64,000 nt of DNA, from positions 1-64,000 of the forward strand of contig CALLRW010000040.1 of assembly GCA_938014215.1 (NCBI GenBank). Reading direction: 5' to 3'. The notes under the pieces are model-generated. The model saw nothing but the letters and a program-made list of their open reading frames with translations, did no database searches and had not been told where the DNA came from. This DNA comes from an uncultured Alistipes sp. GTDB taxonomy: Bacteria > Bacteroidota > Bacteroidia > Bacteroidales > Rikenellaceae. Within the stretch, counting starts at the first letter, position 1; each line of letters starts with the position of its first letter. The translations under genes and the position numbers were made by a program. Shown here piece by piece: positions 53,453-61,713 of the stretch.

Positions 53453-54871
53453 ATGACTTCATCCCAATCAACCGGCAGCCGCACCTACCTCTTCTCGATC
53501 GTCCTGGTGGCGATCATCGGCGGACTGCTCTTCGGCTACGATACGGCGGTTGTGTCGGGTGCCGAACAGGCCCTCGACCAGTTCTTCCGCACGGCGTCCG
53601 ACTTCACCTATACGTCCTGGATGCACGGCTTTACGGCCTCCAGCGCCCTGATCGGCTGCGTCATCGGCGGTGCCATCTCGGGTGTGCTGGCTTCGCGTCT
53701 GGGTCGCAAGCGGTCGCTCATCGTGGCGGCCATCCTCTTCTTCGTCTCGGCCGTCGGGTCGTGGTGGCCCGAGAGCGGCATCCTTCCCTACGGCGAGGCG
53801 TCGCGGGCCCTGCTCGTGTCGTTCAACCTCTACCGCATCCTCGGCGGCGTGGGGGTCGGACTCGCTTCGGCCCTCTGCCCGATGTATATCGCCGAGATCT
53901 CGCCGGCCCGCATCCGCGGCACGCTCGTCTCGTGCAACCAGTTTGCCATCATCTTCGGCATGCTGGTCGTCTATTTCGTCAACTATCTGATCCGCAACAA
54001 CCTCGGCGAGACGACCGAGGCCATCCAGCAGGCGATGGTTGCCATCGGCTGGCGGCGGATGTTTCTTTCGGAGGCCTTCCCGGCGGGAGCCTTCCTGCTG
54101 CTGATCCTGCTTGTGCCGGAGACGCCGCGCTTCCTGGCCCTCAGGGGCCGCGACGAGCGGGCCTTTGCGGTGCTCGAACGCATCAACGGCACGGCCGAGG
54201 CCCGGGCGATCCTCGCCGAGATCAAGTCCACGGTTCACGAGAAGCGCGAACGCCTCTTCGCCTACGGTGCGGCGGTGATCCTGATCGGCGTGCTGCTGTC
54301 GTTCTTCCAGCAGGCCATCGGCATCAACATCGTCCTCTACTATGCCCCGCGCATCTTTGCCAACATGGGGGCTACAGGCGACGCCTCGATGCTGCAGACC
54401 GTCGTCATGGGGGTCGTCAACATCCTCTTCACCGTCGTGGCGATCTTCACGGTCGACCGCGTGGGGCGCAAACCGCTGCTGATCGTCGGCTCCATGGGCA
54501 TGATGATCGGTATGGCGGCCCTGGCCGCACTCTCGTTCACCGATACGATCGGGCTGGCGGCTCTCGTCTTCATCATCCTCTACACGGCGTCGTTCATGAT
54601 GTCGTGGGGGCCGATCTGCTGGGTGCTCATCTCGGAGATCTTCCCCAATACGATCCGTTCGCAGGCCGTTGCCGTAGCGGTGGCGGCGCAGTGGATCTCG
54701 AACTTCCTTGTCTCGGCAACCTTCCCCTCGCTGAGCAGCTGGAGCGTCGGCGGCACCTATTGCATCTATGCGCTGATGTCGCTCCTGTCGGCCCTCTTCG
54801 TCTGGAAGATGGTCCCCGAAACCAAGGGCAAGACCCTCGAGGAGATGTCGGCACTCTGGCGCCGCTCCTGA
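53453..54871 (+). CDS. xylE: D-xylose-proton symporter (MFS sugar porter)
   Basis: The protein has 472 residues and twelve predicted helices. Sugar-porter signatures are present: GYDTAVVSGAEQ in helix 1, SRLGRKRSL after helix 2, PETPRFL before the central loop, QQAIGINIVLYYAPRIF in helix 7, DRVGRKPLL, and PETKGKTLEEM at the end. The helix-7 QQ and the operon point to xylose uptake with protons. I chose the ATG at 53453 because it directly precedes helix 1; upstream in-frame ATGs fall in sequence without coding character. Confidence 0.88.
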   Translation: MTSSQSTGSRTYLFSIVLVAIIGGLLFGYDTAVVSGAEQALDQFFRTASDFTYTSWMHGFTASSALIGCVIGGAISGVLASRLGRKRSLIVAAILFFVSAVGSWWPESGILPYGEASRALLVSFNLYRILGGVGVGLASALCPMYIAEISPARIRGTLVSCNQFAIIFGMLVVYFVNYLIRNNLGETTEAIQQAMVAIGWRRMFLSEAFPAGAFLLLILLVPETPRFLALRGRDERAFAVLERINGTAEARAILAEIKSTVHEKRERLFAYGAAVILIGVLLSFFQQAIGINIVLYYAPRIFANMGATGDASMLQTVVMGVVNILFTVVAIFTVDRVGRKPLLIVGSMGMMIGMAALAALSFTDTIGLAALVFIILYTASFMMSWGPICWVLISEIFPNTIRSQAVAVAVAAQWISNFLVSATFPSLSSWSVGGTYCIYALMSLLSALFVWKMVPETKGKTLEEMSALWRRS

Positions 54872-54910
54872 TCCCAGCCTACGGCCGTCCGTCATGCAAC
54901 GGCCGGATAA

Positions 54911-54952
54911 ACGAAAGAGCGGACCCTCCGTCTGGAGGGCCCGCTCTCTGCG
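54911..54952. terminator. bidirectional terminator after the xyl operon
   Basis: A 14-bp stem with one mismatch (arms 54916-54929 and 54934-54947) has A-rich and T-containing flanks. It lies between xylE and the convergent lipoprotein gene. Confidence 0.82.
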
Positions 54953-54973
54953 TTTACGGGGCTGTTGCCCGGT

Positions 54974-55420
54974 TTAGAGGAATCGCGGCAGGTCGGTACG
55001 CGACGAGGGCTGTGCCGAAGCGGCAGCGCGCACTTCGTCGGGAACGGTCGACCTCTTGTAGACGCTCACCTCGGAGGTGGTGCTCGTCAGCGTCATCGTC
55101 TCACCCGAGATCTCGTACGTATAGCTCGAACTCCAGGCTACACCGTCGCTGTAGCGGCCCGTGAGCTGGTTGTCCGAGGCGCTGAACGAACCCGTGTAGT
55201 GGACGTAGAGCGACGTCTCGACCTTCTGGTAGATGTTGAACGAACCGTTGGAGAGCAGCTCCATGTAGACATCGAAGTCGGTCGGAGTTTCGCCGTTCCA
55301 CGTGGCGAGGTGCCATTCGCCCACGACGCTCGGGGCTACCTTTGCGCCGTCGTTCTTCGAGCACCCGGCAAAGAATACGAGCAGCGTGGCTGCAAGCAGA
55401 TGAAAGATATACTTTTTCAT
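54974..55420 (-). CDS. small lipocalin-like lipoprotein (PUL2)
   Basis: The protein has 148 residues. The lipobox is Ala-Gly-Cys20 followed by SKNDG. The body starts VVGEWHLATWNGE, then alternating strands (GSFNIYQKV, HYTGSFSASDNQLTGRYSDG), as in the small lipocalin-like domains common in Bacteroidales lipoproteins. Such proteins bind small hydrophobic ligands or act as accessory factors; no function is proven. It is the last gene of the PUL2 operon, 29 nt after the protease. Its C-terminus is a Ser/Ala-rich charged tail. Confidence 0.7.
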   Translation of the reverse strand: MKKYIFHLLAATLLVFFAGCSKNDGAKVAPSVVGEWHLATWNGETPTDFDVYMELLSNGSFNIYQKVETSLYVHYTGSFSASDNQLTGRYSDGVAWSSSYTYEISGETMTLTSTTSEVSVYKRSTVPDEVRAAASAQPSSRTDLPRFL

Positions 55421-55449
55421 GAATCCTTTGTTGTCTATGGTTTATGGGT

Positions 55450-57462
55450 TTACAACCAGCCGCCGTTCGGGGCGCTTGCTTCGCGGGCGATGATGGCGAA
55501 CTCCTTGGTCACCTCGATACCGCCCATGATGGTCTCCGTACCGGGGCGGTTGCCGCCGGCCACGGCGCTGATCTTGATGCGGGCGACACCCGGCTTGGTG
55601 CACTTGATCATCAGCTGACCGTTGTACATCTTCGGAGCCGTCGTGATGCCGAGCTTCTGCATGTCGGCCTCCGACATCTCGACACTGCGGTAGGTCAGCT
55701 CCTTGGCCGAACCGCCGAAGTACTGCGTCAGGGTAACCAGTTCGAGCTTGTCGGTCGAGAGCTTCAGGCAGGGGGTGCCTTCGATCTGCATGAGCAGCTG
55801 GTAGGCATCCGTCAGACCCGTACCCATCTTGCCGACGTAGTTGCTCAGGTCGATCTTGGCACCGGTCGACTTGATGCCGTCGAAGCGCGAATCGATCTCG
55901 TTGACCGACGTGAGGATCATCGACACGAACTCGTCACGCGTGTAGTGCTTGCCCTTGGCCAGTGCGTAGGAGAGGCCCAGAGCGGCCACACCCGACATGT
56001 GGGGGCAGGCCATCGACGTTCCCTGCATGTAGCCGTAGTCCGAACCGGTGATCTCCGACGCGATGGTCGAGAGGACGCCGGCACGCTCGCCGCCGCTGAA
56101 GCCGACCGTCTCGCCGCCCGGAGCGGCGATGTTGCAGCCCAGACCGTAGCAGGTGTAGTAGGCGGGCAGACCGTCCGGGCCGACCGACGTTACCGAGATG
56201 CACTTGCTGAAGCCGCCCGGGAAGTTCGAGATAGCCTTGCTGTCGTTACCGGCCGAGTAGAAGACCAGACCGCCGTCCACGGCGTCGCAGTTCTTCTTCG
56301 ACATGAAGTAAAGCAGGGCCTCGATCTCCATCGGGGAGTTGGCCTCATACTGACGGTCCGAGGTGAAGTCGGCCGACGTACCGTACGAGCACTGCAGGAT
56401 CGAGGCTCCGTGGTCGGCGGCATACTTGATGGCGCGGCCCAGGACGACATCCTCGGGGTTCTTCGTACCCGAGAAGACCTGGCACGACATCAGGCGCACG
56501 CCGTCGCCCTTGCCCGAACCGCCGGCTACGCCGCCCACGCCGATGCCGTTGTTGTTCACGGCGGCTACCGTACCGGCCACGTGGGTGCCGTGACCCGAGT
56601 CACCGGTCACCTGACCGTTGGGCTGCGTCTCGAGCTTGTCCCACGTGATGGGGCCGTTGTCGATGAAGTTGTAGCCGTGGATATCCTGATAGTTGTACTC
56701 GGCGCTGGGTTCGGGGTTCTCCCACATGTTGGCGGCCAGGTCGGGGTGGGTGTACTTCACGCCCTCGTCGATGATGGCGACGATCACGCGCGGGTCACCG
56801 GCCGTGAGTTTCCAGGCGTCGGCCACATTGATGTCGATTCCGGCACGCGCCTCGGTGGCGATGGCCTGGTCGGCATTGTTGATGTAGTGCCACTGCCAGA
56901 AGAGCTGCGGGTCGTTGAAGTCCGAGGTGACCATGGCGCGCGTAGCTCCGTGCACACCCTCCTTGAAGGGGTAGACCTTGCCGTCATAGCACTTCTTGCG
57001 CTCCTTGTTGTACTGGATCTTCGAGATCTGGGCCACGGTGGCCAGACGGCGGGCTGCCTCCTCGATATCCTGTTCGGGATCGAACTCGAGGATGTACCAC
57101 CGGTGCAGACCGGCGGCACGCGTCTCGGCCTCGTTCTTGCCGGCGTAGGGGAATACGCGCTCAAGCTTGGTGACCTTCAGGTCGGCGAGAATCTCGTCCA
57201 GCGACTCGATCCCCGAGCGGGTCATGGCCGAACGGGTGGCCGAGCACTGCTCGGCGGCCTTTTCGAGCGTGGGGATGGCCTCTTCGGAGAATTTGGCGAT
57301 CAGCCGGCCCGGAAGAGCCTCATCCGAGGTGTTGCATATCTTGCCGTCGGCAACCGTCTGAACGTTCTGGTCGTCTCCCGGAGTCTGCTGCTGGAGCGGA
57401 TCCGAGGTGCAGGCTGCCAGCATCAGCGATGCGAGAATCAGAAATTTCTTGGTGTTCTGCAT
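55450..57462 (-). CDS. subtilisin-like (S8) serine protease lipoprotein (PUL2)
   Basis: The protein has 670 residues and a lipobox Ala-Ala-Cys18. An I9-like propeptide region (about 50-150, GRLIAKFSEEAIPTLEKA) precedes the S8 catalytic domain. The triad is Asp232 (AIIDEGV), His291 (GHGTHVAGT) and Ser483 (GTSMACPHMSG), with oxyanion Asn406 (SAGND). A C-terminal beta domain covers about 575-670. All catalytic residues are present, so it should be active at the cell surface. It sits in an operon with SusC and SusD, which implies that protein or peptide is the locus substrate. Confidence 0.9.
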   Translation of the reverse strand: MQNTKKFLILASLMLAACTSDPLQQQTPGDDQNVQTVADGKICNTSDEALPGRLIAKFSEEAIPTLEKAAEQCSATRSAMTRSGIESLDEILADLKVTKLERVFPYAGKNEAETRAAGLHRWYILEFDPEQDIEEAARRLATVAQISKIQYNKERKKCYDGKVYPFKEGVHGATRAMVTSDFNDPQLFWQWHYINNADQAIATEARAGIDINVADAWKLTAGDPRVIVAIIDEGVKYTHPDLAANMWENPEPSAEYNYQDIHGYNFIDNGPITWDKLETQPNGQVTGDSGHGTHVAGTVAAVNNNGIGVGGVAGGSGKGDGVRLMSCQVFSGTKNPEDVVLGRAIKYAADHGASILQCSYGTSADFTSDRQYEANSPMEIEALLYFMSKKNCDAVDGGLVFYSAGNDSKAISNFPGGFSKCISVTSVGPDGLPAYYTCYGLGCNIAAPGGETVGFSGGERAGVLSTIASEITGSDYGYMQGTSMACPHMSGVAALGLSYALAKGKHYTRDEFVSMILTSVNEIDSRFDGIKSTGAKIDLSNYVGKMGTGLTDAYQLLMQIEGTPCLKLSTDKLELVTLTQYFGGSAKELTYRSVEMSEADMQKLGITTAPKMYNGQLMIKCTKPGVARIKISAVAGGNRPGTETIMGGIEVTKEFAIIAREASAPNGGWL

Positions 57463-57490
57463 ATTTCTATGTGGTTGTTTTTTGGGGTAA

Positions 57491-57530
57491 AGGGCGAAGC
57501 CGGATGCCGGTTGCGGACCGGCTTCGCCCT
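57491..57530 (-). terminator. strong hairpin inside PUL2
   Basis: A perfect 13-bp stem (arms 57491-57503 and 57518-57530) is followed on the minus strand by TTTACCCCAAAAAA. It lies between the 820-residue lipoprotein gene and the protease gene. The weak T-run suggests partial termination. Confidence 0.6.
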
Positions 57531-57549
57531 GAAATCTTCGGAGAGCGGA

Positions 57550-60012
57550 TTACTTGACCTTGACGCCTGTCATGACGAAACCGTTGCCGGCATTCGTCGA
57601 TGCCGTTGCCTCCAGCGCTCCGACGCTCGTCTCGACCGAAGCACGCTTGGGCGTGGGGGCCGATGCGGGCATCGTATGCTGGGCGAAGTTGGTCGGGAGA
57701 TCCGGAAGGATGCTCTCGAGGTTGCCCGGCGTGTGGTTGAACTCGGGCAGCTCGACGAAGTTCTTCGGCTGGAAGCCCTTCAGGGCCGCAGCACGCAGTT
57801 CGGCGATCTTGGCGCTGGCCGTCTCGGGAATGCCGCCCATGTCCTTGGCCGGGTCGACGAGCAGCATGTCGTACATCAGCGTGAAGATCGACGAGGTCGT
57901 TCCCGTGAAGAGGAAGCTGAACGTGTAGCCCTGGCTCTGCTGGATCGGCGACGGTACGCAGTAGAGGTAACCGTCGGCAACAGCGCCGAAGAAGAGGCAC
58001 TTGCCGAAGTAGATGTTCGACAGGTCGGAGAGGGCGAAGGCCGTGTAGGTATCCTGGTTGTTGTAGCGGCCGGCCGTCAGCGTCTGATCGGTATAGAGAT
58101 CCAGAACGCCGTTGTAGCCGTCGTAGCCGCTTGCACCCGGGATGTAGAGACCCATGATATCACCGCCCGACTCGAACTCAATACCCGACAGACCGCGGAT
58201 ATCGAGCGTCGTCTGCTTCAGCTGCTGCGTGTAGGTCTCGTTCTTGGTCATCGTGACCTGACCGATCTTGTGACGCGTCTGCGGCATCTGCTGTCCGTCG
58301 ATGGCGTAGTAGTTCCACTTCGTCGAGATCAGTTCGTCAACCGACGGCTGCTGAGCTTCGGGCAGGAAGTCCGAATACTGGTAGCTCTCCAGACCGGGGT
58401 TGCGCTTGCCGGTGGTCTTGTACGAGGCCTTGAAGTTCTGCGTTACGTAGCCGTTGTTGGCGCGCAGCAGCAGGGTGTAGTCGGTGTCGCCGTTCAGACC
58501 GGTGATCATGAAGCTGAGCTGCTTGTTGTTGAGCGAAGCGAGCTGCTCGGCGGTGAAGGCCGTGCCCGAAGCGTCGAGCAGGGCGTTGGCATCCTGATTG
58601 GCGATCTTGTCGGTGCGGAACAGACCGTAGGTGACCGATTCGATCTCCTCGCCGTAGGCGTAGAACTTCACGGCGTTGTCGGTGTTGACACCCAGACCGG
58701 CGTATTCGTTCGTACCCTCGAGACCCATCGTCAGAACGACCGGTTTCTCTTCGCCCTTGGCGATGTAGCCGAACGATACGGAGGTGTAGCTGTGCATCGT
58801 ACCGGCCTCGTCATAGACGCAGCCGATGAGCGTGTATTTGCCGGTCTTTTTGCCGGAAATGCTGATGGTACCCGTTTTGGTGATCTCGCCGTCGAACTTC
58901 TTGCTCTGATCGAGCTCCTGGGCGGTGAGGCTGACCTGACCGTCGTCGAGGACGCCCTCGTAAACGGCATACTTCAGTGCCTTGACATCTTCGGCCAGCG
59001 TGGCGTTGATCGCAACCACACCGTCCTTGGGCTCGCTCTTCGAGAGCGTTACCGTGTAGTCGGGAACCACGATGCCCGGCAGCAGGATGCGGAGCATGCC
59101 CGAGCGGTTGCCGTAGTAGAACGAACCGGCCGAGCCCGAGAACTCGAGCATGATGCTCTGGGCCGGGAAGGTGATCACGCCGTCGACCAGCGTACCGTAC
59201 TGACCCGTCGACTCGTCCATCGAGAAGTTCTCGGCCACGTTCGAACCGATGCGGATCTCACCGTCGCTCGAGTTGAGCGTGATACCGGTCGACTGGTAGG
59301 GGATGTAGACCTTGTCCGGGTTGCGGGCGTCGACGATCGTGTAGACGTCGCGGCCCTCGAAGGCGACCGACGTGCCGGCCAGTGCGTTGACCAGCGTCGC
59401 ACCGTAGACCTTCATGCGGTAGTAGCCCGGCATGTCGGTGCGCTGGAACATCTCGATTTCGATCTCGGGATAGGGGTTGAAGCTGCCCGAATTGATCGAA
59501 TAGAGATCGCTCAGCAGCGCGTCGCGCCATTTACCCTTGGTGGCCGAGCCATCGGCACTGGTGACAGCCTCCCAGCCTGCGCGGATCACCGAGAACGAGA
59601 GTCCCGTATCCTTCGGGCCGTAGACCGAGATGTAGTGCGGATCCTCGATGCGGATGTCGCAGGTGTAGGTCGTGCCCTCGACGGCCTTCGGGAACGAAAC
59701 CGTGAATTCCGTCTCGGCCTCGCCCGGTCCGAAGACGATGGGCTGGATATCGAAGATGCCCTCCTCGCTCGGCGTTACGACCACGGGAACCGTGATGGCG
59801 TCGAGCGTCTTCGTACGGCGGACCTTGTAGGTAACCTTCGGGTCATCCGCAGGGTCGATTTCGACCGTCGTGGGGGAGGTCTGTGTCGGGAAGTAGACTC
59901 CGTAGTTGTCGGGGTCCTCTTCGGCACCGGGCGTGTAGGTGACGTCGTCCGTGCAGCTGCTCAGTGCGACGGTTGCCATCAGCGCCCACAAAAGATATTT
60001 GAATGTCTTCAC
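57550..60012 (-). CDS. large surface lipoprotein of unknown function (PUL2)
   Basis: The protein has 820 residues and a lipobox Ser-Ser-Cys20 followed by TDDVTY, an acidic surface-export pattern. Residues 38-140 look like a Calx-beta-like or DUF4843-like sandwich (YGVYFPTQTSPTTVEIDPAD). A beta-rich centre contains Ig- or FN3-like stretches (about 300-500, LKYAVYEGVLD, YTLLLRANNGYV), and a beta C-terminal half follows. I do not recognise a catalytic motif. Its place directly after SusD is that of SusE/SusF-type surface binding proteins, so it probably binds the PUL2 ligand. Its length is about twice the usual. Confidence 0.65.
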   Translation of the reverse strand: MKTFKYLLWALMATVALSSCTDDVTYTPGAEEDPDNYGVYFPTQTSPTTVEIDPADDPKVTYKVRRTKTLDAITVPVVVTPSEEGIFDIQPIVFGPGEAETEFTVSFPKAVEGTTYTCDIRIEDPHYISVYGPKDTGLSFSVIRAGWEAVTSADGSATKGKWRDALLSDLYSINSGSFNPYPEIEIEMFQRTDMPGYYRMKVYGATLVNALAGTSVAFEGRDVYTIVDARNPDKVYIPYQSTGITLNSSDGEIRIGSNVAENFSMDESTGQYGTLVDGVITFPAQSIMLEFSGSAGSFYYGNRSGMLRILLPGIVVPDYTVTLSKSEPKDGVVAINATLAEDVKALKYAVYEGVLDDGQVSLTAQELDQSKKFDGEITKTGTISISGKKTGKYTLIGCVYDEAGTMHSYTSVSFGYIAKGEEKPVVLTMGLEGTNEYAGLGVNTDNAVKFYAYGEEIESVTYGLFRTDKIANQDANALLDASGTAFTAEQLASLNNKQLSFMITGLNGDTDYTLLLRANNGYVTQNFKASYKTTGKRNPGLESYQYSDFLPEAQQPSVDELISTKWNYYAIDGQQMPQTRHKIGQVTMTKNETYTQQLKQTTLDIRGLSGIEFESGGDIMGLYIPGASGYDGYNGVLDLYTDQTLTAGRYNNQDTYTAFALSDLSNIYFGKCLFFGAVADGYLYCVPSPIQQSQGYTFSFLFTGTTSSIFTLMYDMLLVDPAKDMGGIPETASAKIAELRAAALKGFQPKNFVELPEFNHTPGNLESILPDLPTNFAQHTMPASAPTPKRASVETSVGALEATASTNAGNGFVMTGVKVK

Positions 60013-60054
60013 GTTGATCTGTTTTTGATGTTTATTGAATCCTTTCCGCCGTTA

Positions 60055-61698
60055 TCAACCTTTCCAGGGATCGATCAAGCCCGAGGGATCGGGGTTGTTC
60101 TGCGTGGCGATGACGGGGTTGTTCTGCGTCTCGCCGCGGGTGATGACGATGTTCCAGTAGGGGGCGCGGCCATCGACGTTGAGCCGGTACGAAGCCGGGG
60201 CGTTCGTGCCCACGTAGCCGCGCTTGCTCGACATGTTCAGTCGCTTCATGTCGTACATGACGATACCCTCGCCCCAGAACTCGATACGCTTCTGCAGCAT
60301 CAGCTCGTTGAGGAAGCTCTCGAGCGACGACGACTTGGCCGTGCAGTCATACTGCGCGCCGTTCATCATGCGGTAGTTGGTCATGAACTGGTTGAGCAGA
60401 CGGATGCCACCTGCCAGATCACCGGCCTGGGCCGTAGCCTCGGCCTCGATGAAGTACATCTCCTCGACACGCATGCAGCAGTGGTCGGCGGCACCGCCCA
60501 CCGTCGGATCCTCGTAGGCACCCTGAGCCGGACGGAACTTGATGTTGGCGTAGTCGGCCAGCGAGTTAGCGAGGTAGGTATCGGCATCCTTGCGGCAGCT
60601 CTTGTAGGCGTAGCTGCTGCGGTCGGGATCGAGCCACGAGTGGCGGCGGAAGTCACGCATGTCGATGCTGTTGTAGAGGTTGCGGTTGATACCGCGGCCG
60701 GCGTGGTAGGGAGCCCAGTCGTTCTCGCAGCTCATGTGGGCCGTGAAGCAGAAGAGGTTCGTCACGCTCTCGCTCGGCAGGGCCAGACCCCAGATCCAGG
60801 CGTTGTTCGAGTTGGCGTTGTTGAAGCCGTTGGTCGGATCCTCCCACTGGTCCTGCGTCAGCGGCGTGCAGCCGCTCGTGGTGATGGCCTTGCGGGCGTA
60901 TTCGGCAGCCTTCTTGTAGGCCTCCTTGTCGTTCTTCGACGTACCGCGCTCGAGGTAGGCGCGGGCCTTCAGACCGTAGACCAGCGGCAGGCTGATCGAG
61001 TACTTGTCCGAGGGGGTGTACGACGCCAGCAGGCTCTCGGCCATCTCCAGGTCGGGGAAGATCACCGTGTCGTAGATATCGTCGACCTTGGCGCGGGGGT
61101 TGTTCTTGGCCTGGGCCTCGGTCGTCGACGGCAGCACGATGGGCACGCCCAGACCGAGCAGGTTGTCACCCTTGGTTACCGTGTTCTCCTTGAACTCGTA
61201 GAGACGCACCAGATCGAGATAGAACATCGCCCGGTAGGTGTAGGCGAATCCCAGGTAGGAGCGCTGCGTGGCGTTGAGCGACGAGAGGTCCGAGGCGTCG
61301 ATCAGGTTGATGACGTTGTTGGCCATCATGATCCACGTGTAGTAGTTGTCCCAGGTCAGGGCGCCGACGGCGTAGTCCGAACCCAGGGCGACGTTGGTAC
61401 CCCACTGCGAGAACCAGTCGTAACCGATGTTGCCCGTCACGACGAGGTCACCGGTCATCGATTCCGTGGCGAGGTGGATGGCCGGGAGCGAGAAGTCCCA
61501 GGCGGCACCCTGCTGGGCGTAGCCCGTCGAGCCGGCCTTGACCAGCGCGGCGGGGATACCGCGGAGCTGCGTTTCGAGGGTTACCTGATCCTCCGTAGCG
61601 ACTTCCGTCGGGGTTGCATCCTTGATGCAGCTGTTCAACAGCAGGGCCATGGCAACCGCGGCAGTCGATATTTTCAGGATATTTTTCATGGTATGCAT
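60055..61698 (-). CDS. SusD/RagB-family lipoprotein (PUL2)
   Basis: The protein has 547 residues and a lipobox Asn-Ser-Cys23 followed by IKDATPTE. TPR-like helices include YLGFAYTYRAMFYLDLVRLYEF near 150, and C-terminal SusD blocks include RVEEMYFIEAEATAQAGDL and MLQKRIEFWGEGIVMYDMKR. It is the surface lid of the adjoining SusC. In RagAB of Porphyromonas the same pair imports oligopeptides, and the protease downstream suggests this pair may do so too. It lies 15 nt after the SusC stop. Confidence 0.9.
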   Translation of the reverse strand: MHTMKNILKISTAAVAMALLLNSCIKDATPTEVATEDQVTLETQLRGIPAALVKAGSTGYAQQGAAWDFSLPAIHLATESMTGDLVVTGNIGYDWFSQWGTNVALGSDYAVGALTWDNYYTWIMMANNVINLIDASDLSSLNATQRSYLGFAYTYRAMFYLDLVRLYEFKENTVTKGDNLLGLGVPIVLPSTTEAQAKNNPRAKVDDIYDTVIFPDLEMAESLLASYTPSDKYSISLPLVYGLKARAYLERGTSKNDKEAYKKAAEYARKAITTSGCTPLTQDQWEDPTNGFNNANSNNAWIWGLALPSESVTNLFCFTAHMSCENDWAPYHAGRGINRNLYNSIDMRDFRRHSWLDPDRSSYAYKSCRKDADTYLANSLADYANIKFRPAQGAYEDPTVGGAADHCCMRVEEMYFIEAEATAQAGDLAGGIRLLNQFMTNYRMMNGAQYDCTAKSSSLESFLNELMLQKRIEFWGEGIVMYDMKRLNMSSKRGYVGTNAPASYRLNVDGRAPYWNIVITRGETQNNPVIATQNNPDPSGLIDPWKG

Positions 61699-61713
61699 AT
61701 TCCGGTTTAAGCG

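Noticed and set aside
55444..61710. 2088-codon open frame on the plus strand opposite PUL2
   Set aside because: It is antisense to five well-supported genes. Its product is rich in Arg, Val, Gly, Asp and His, typical of a shadow frame caused by high GC at third positions.
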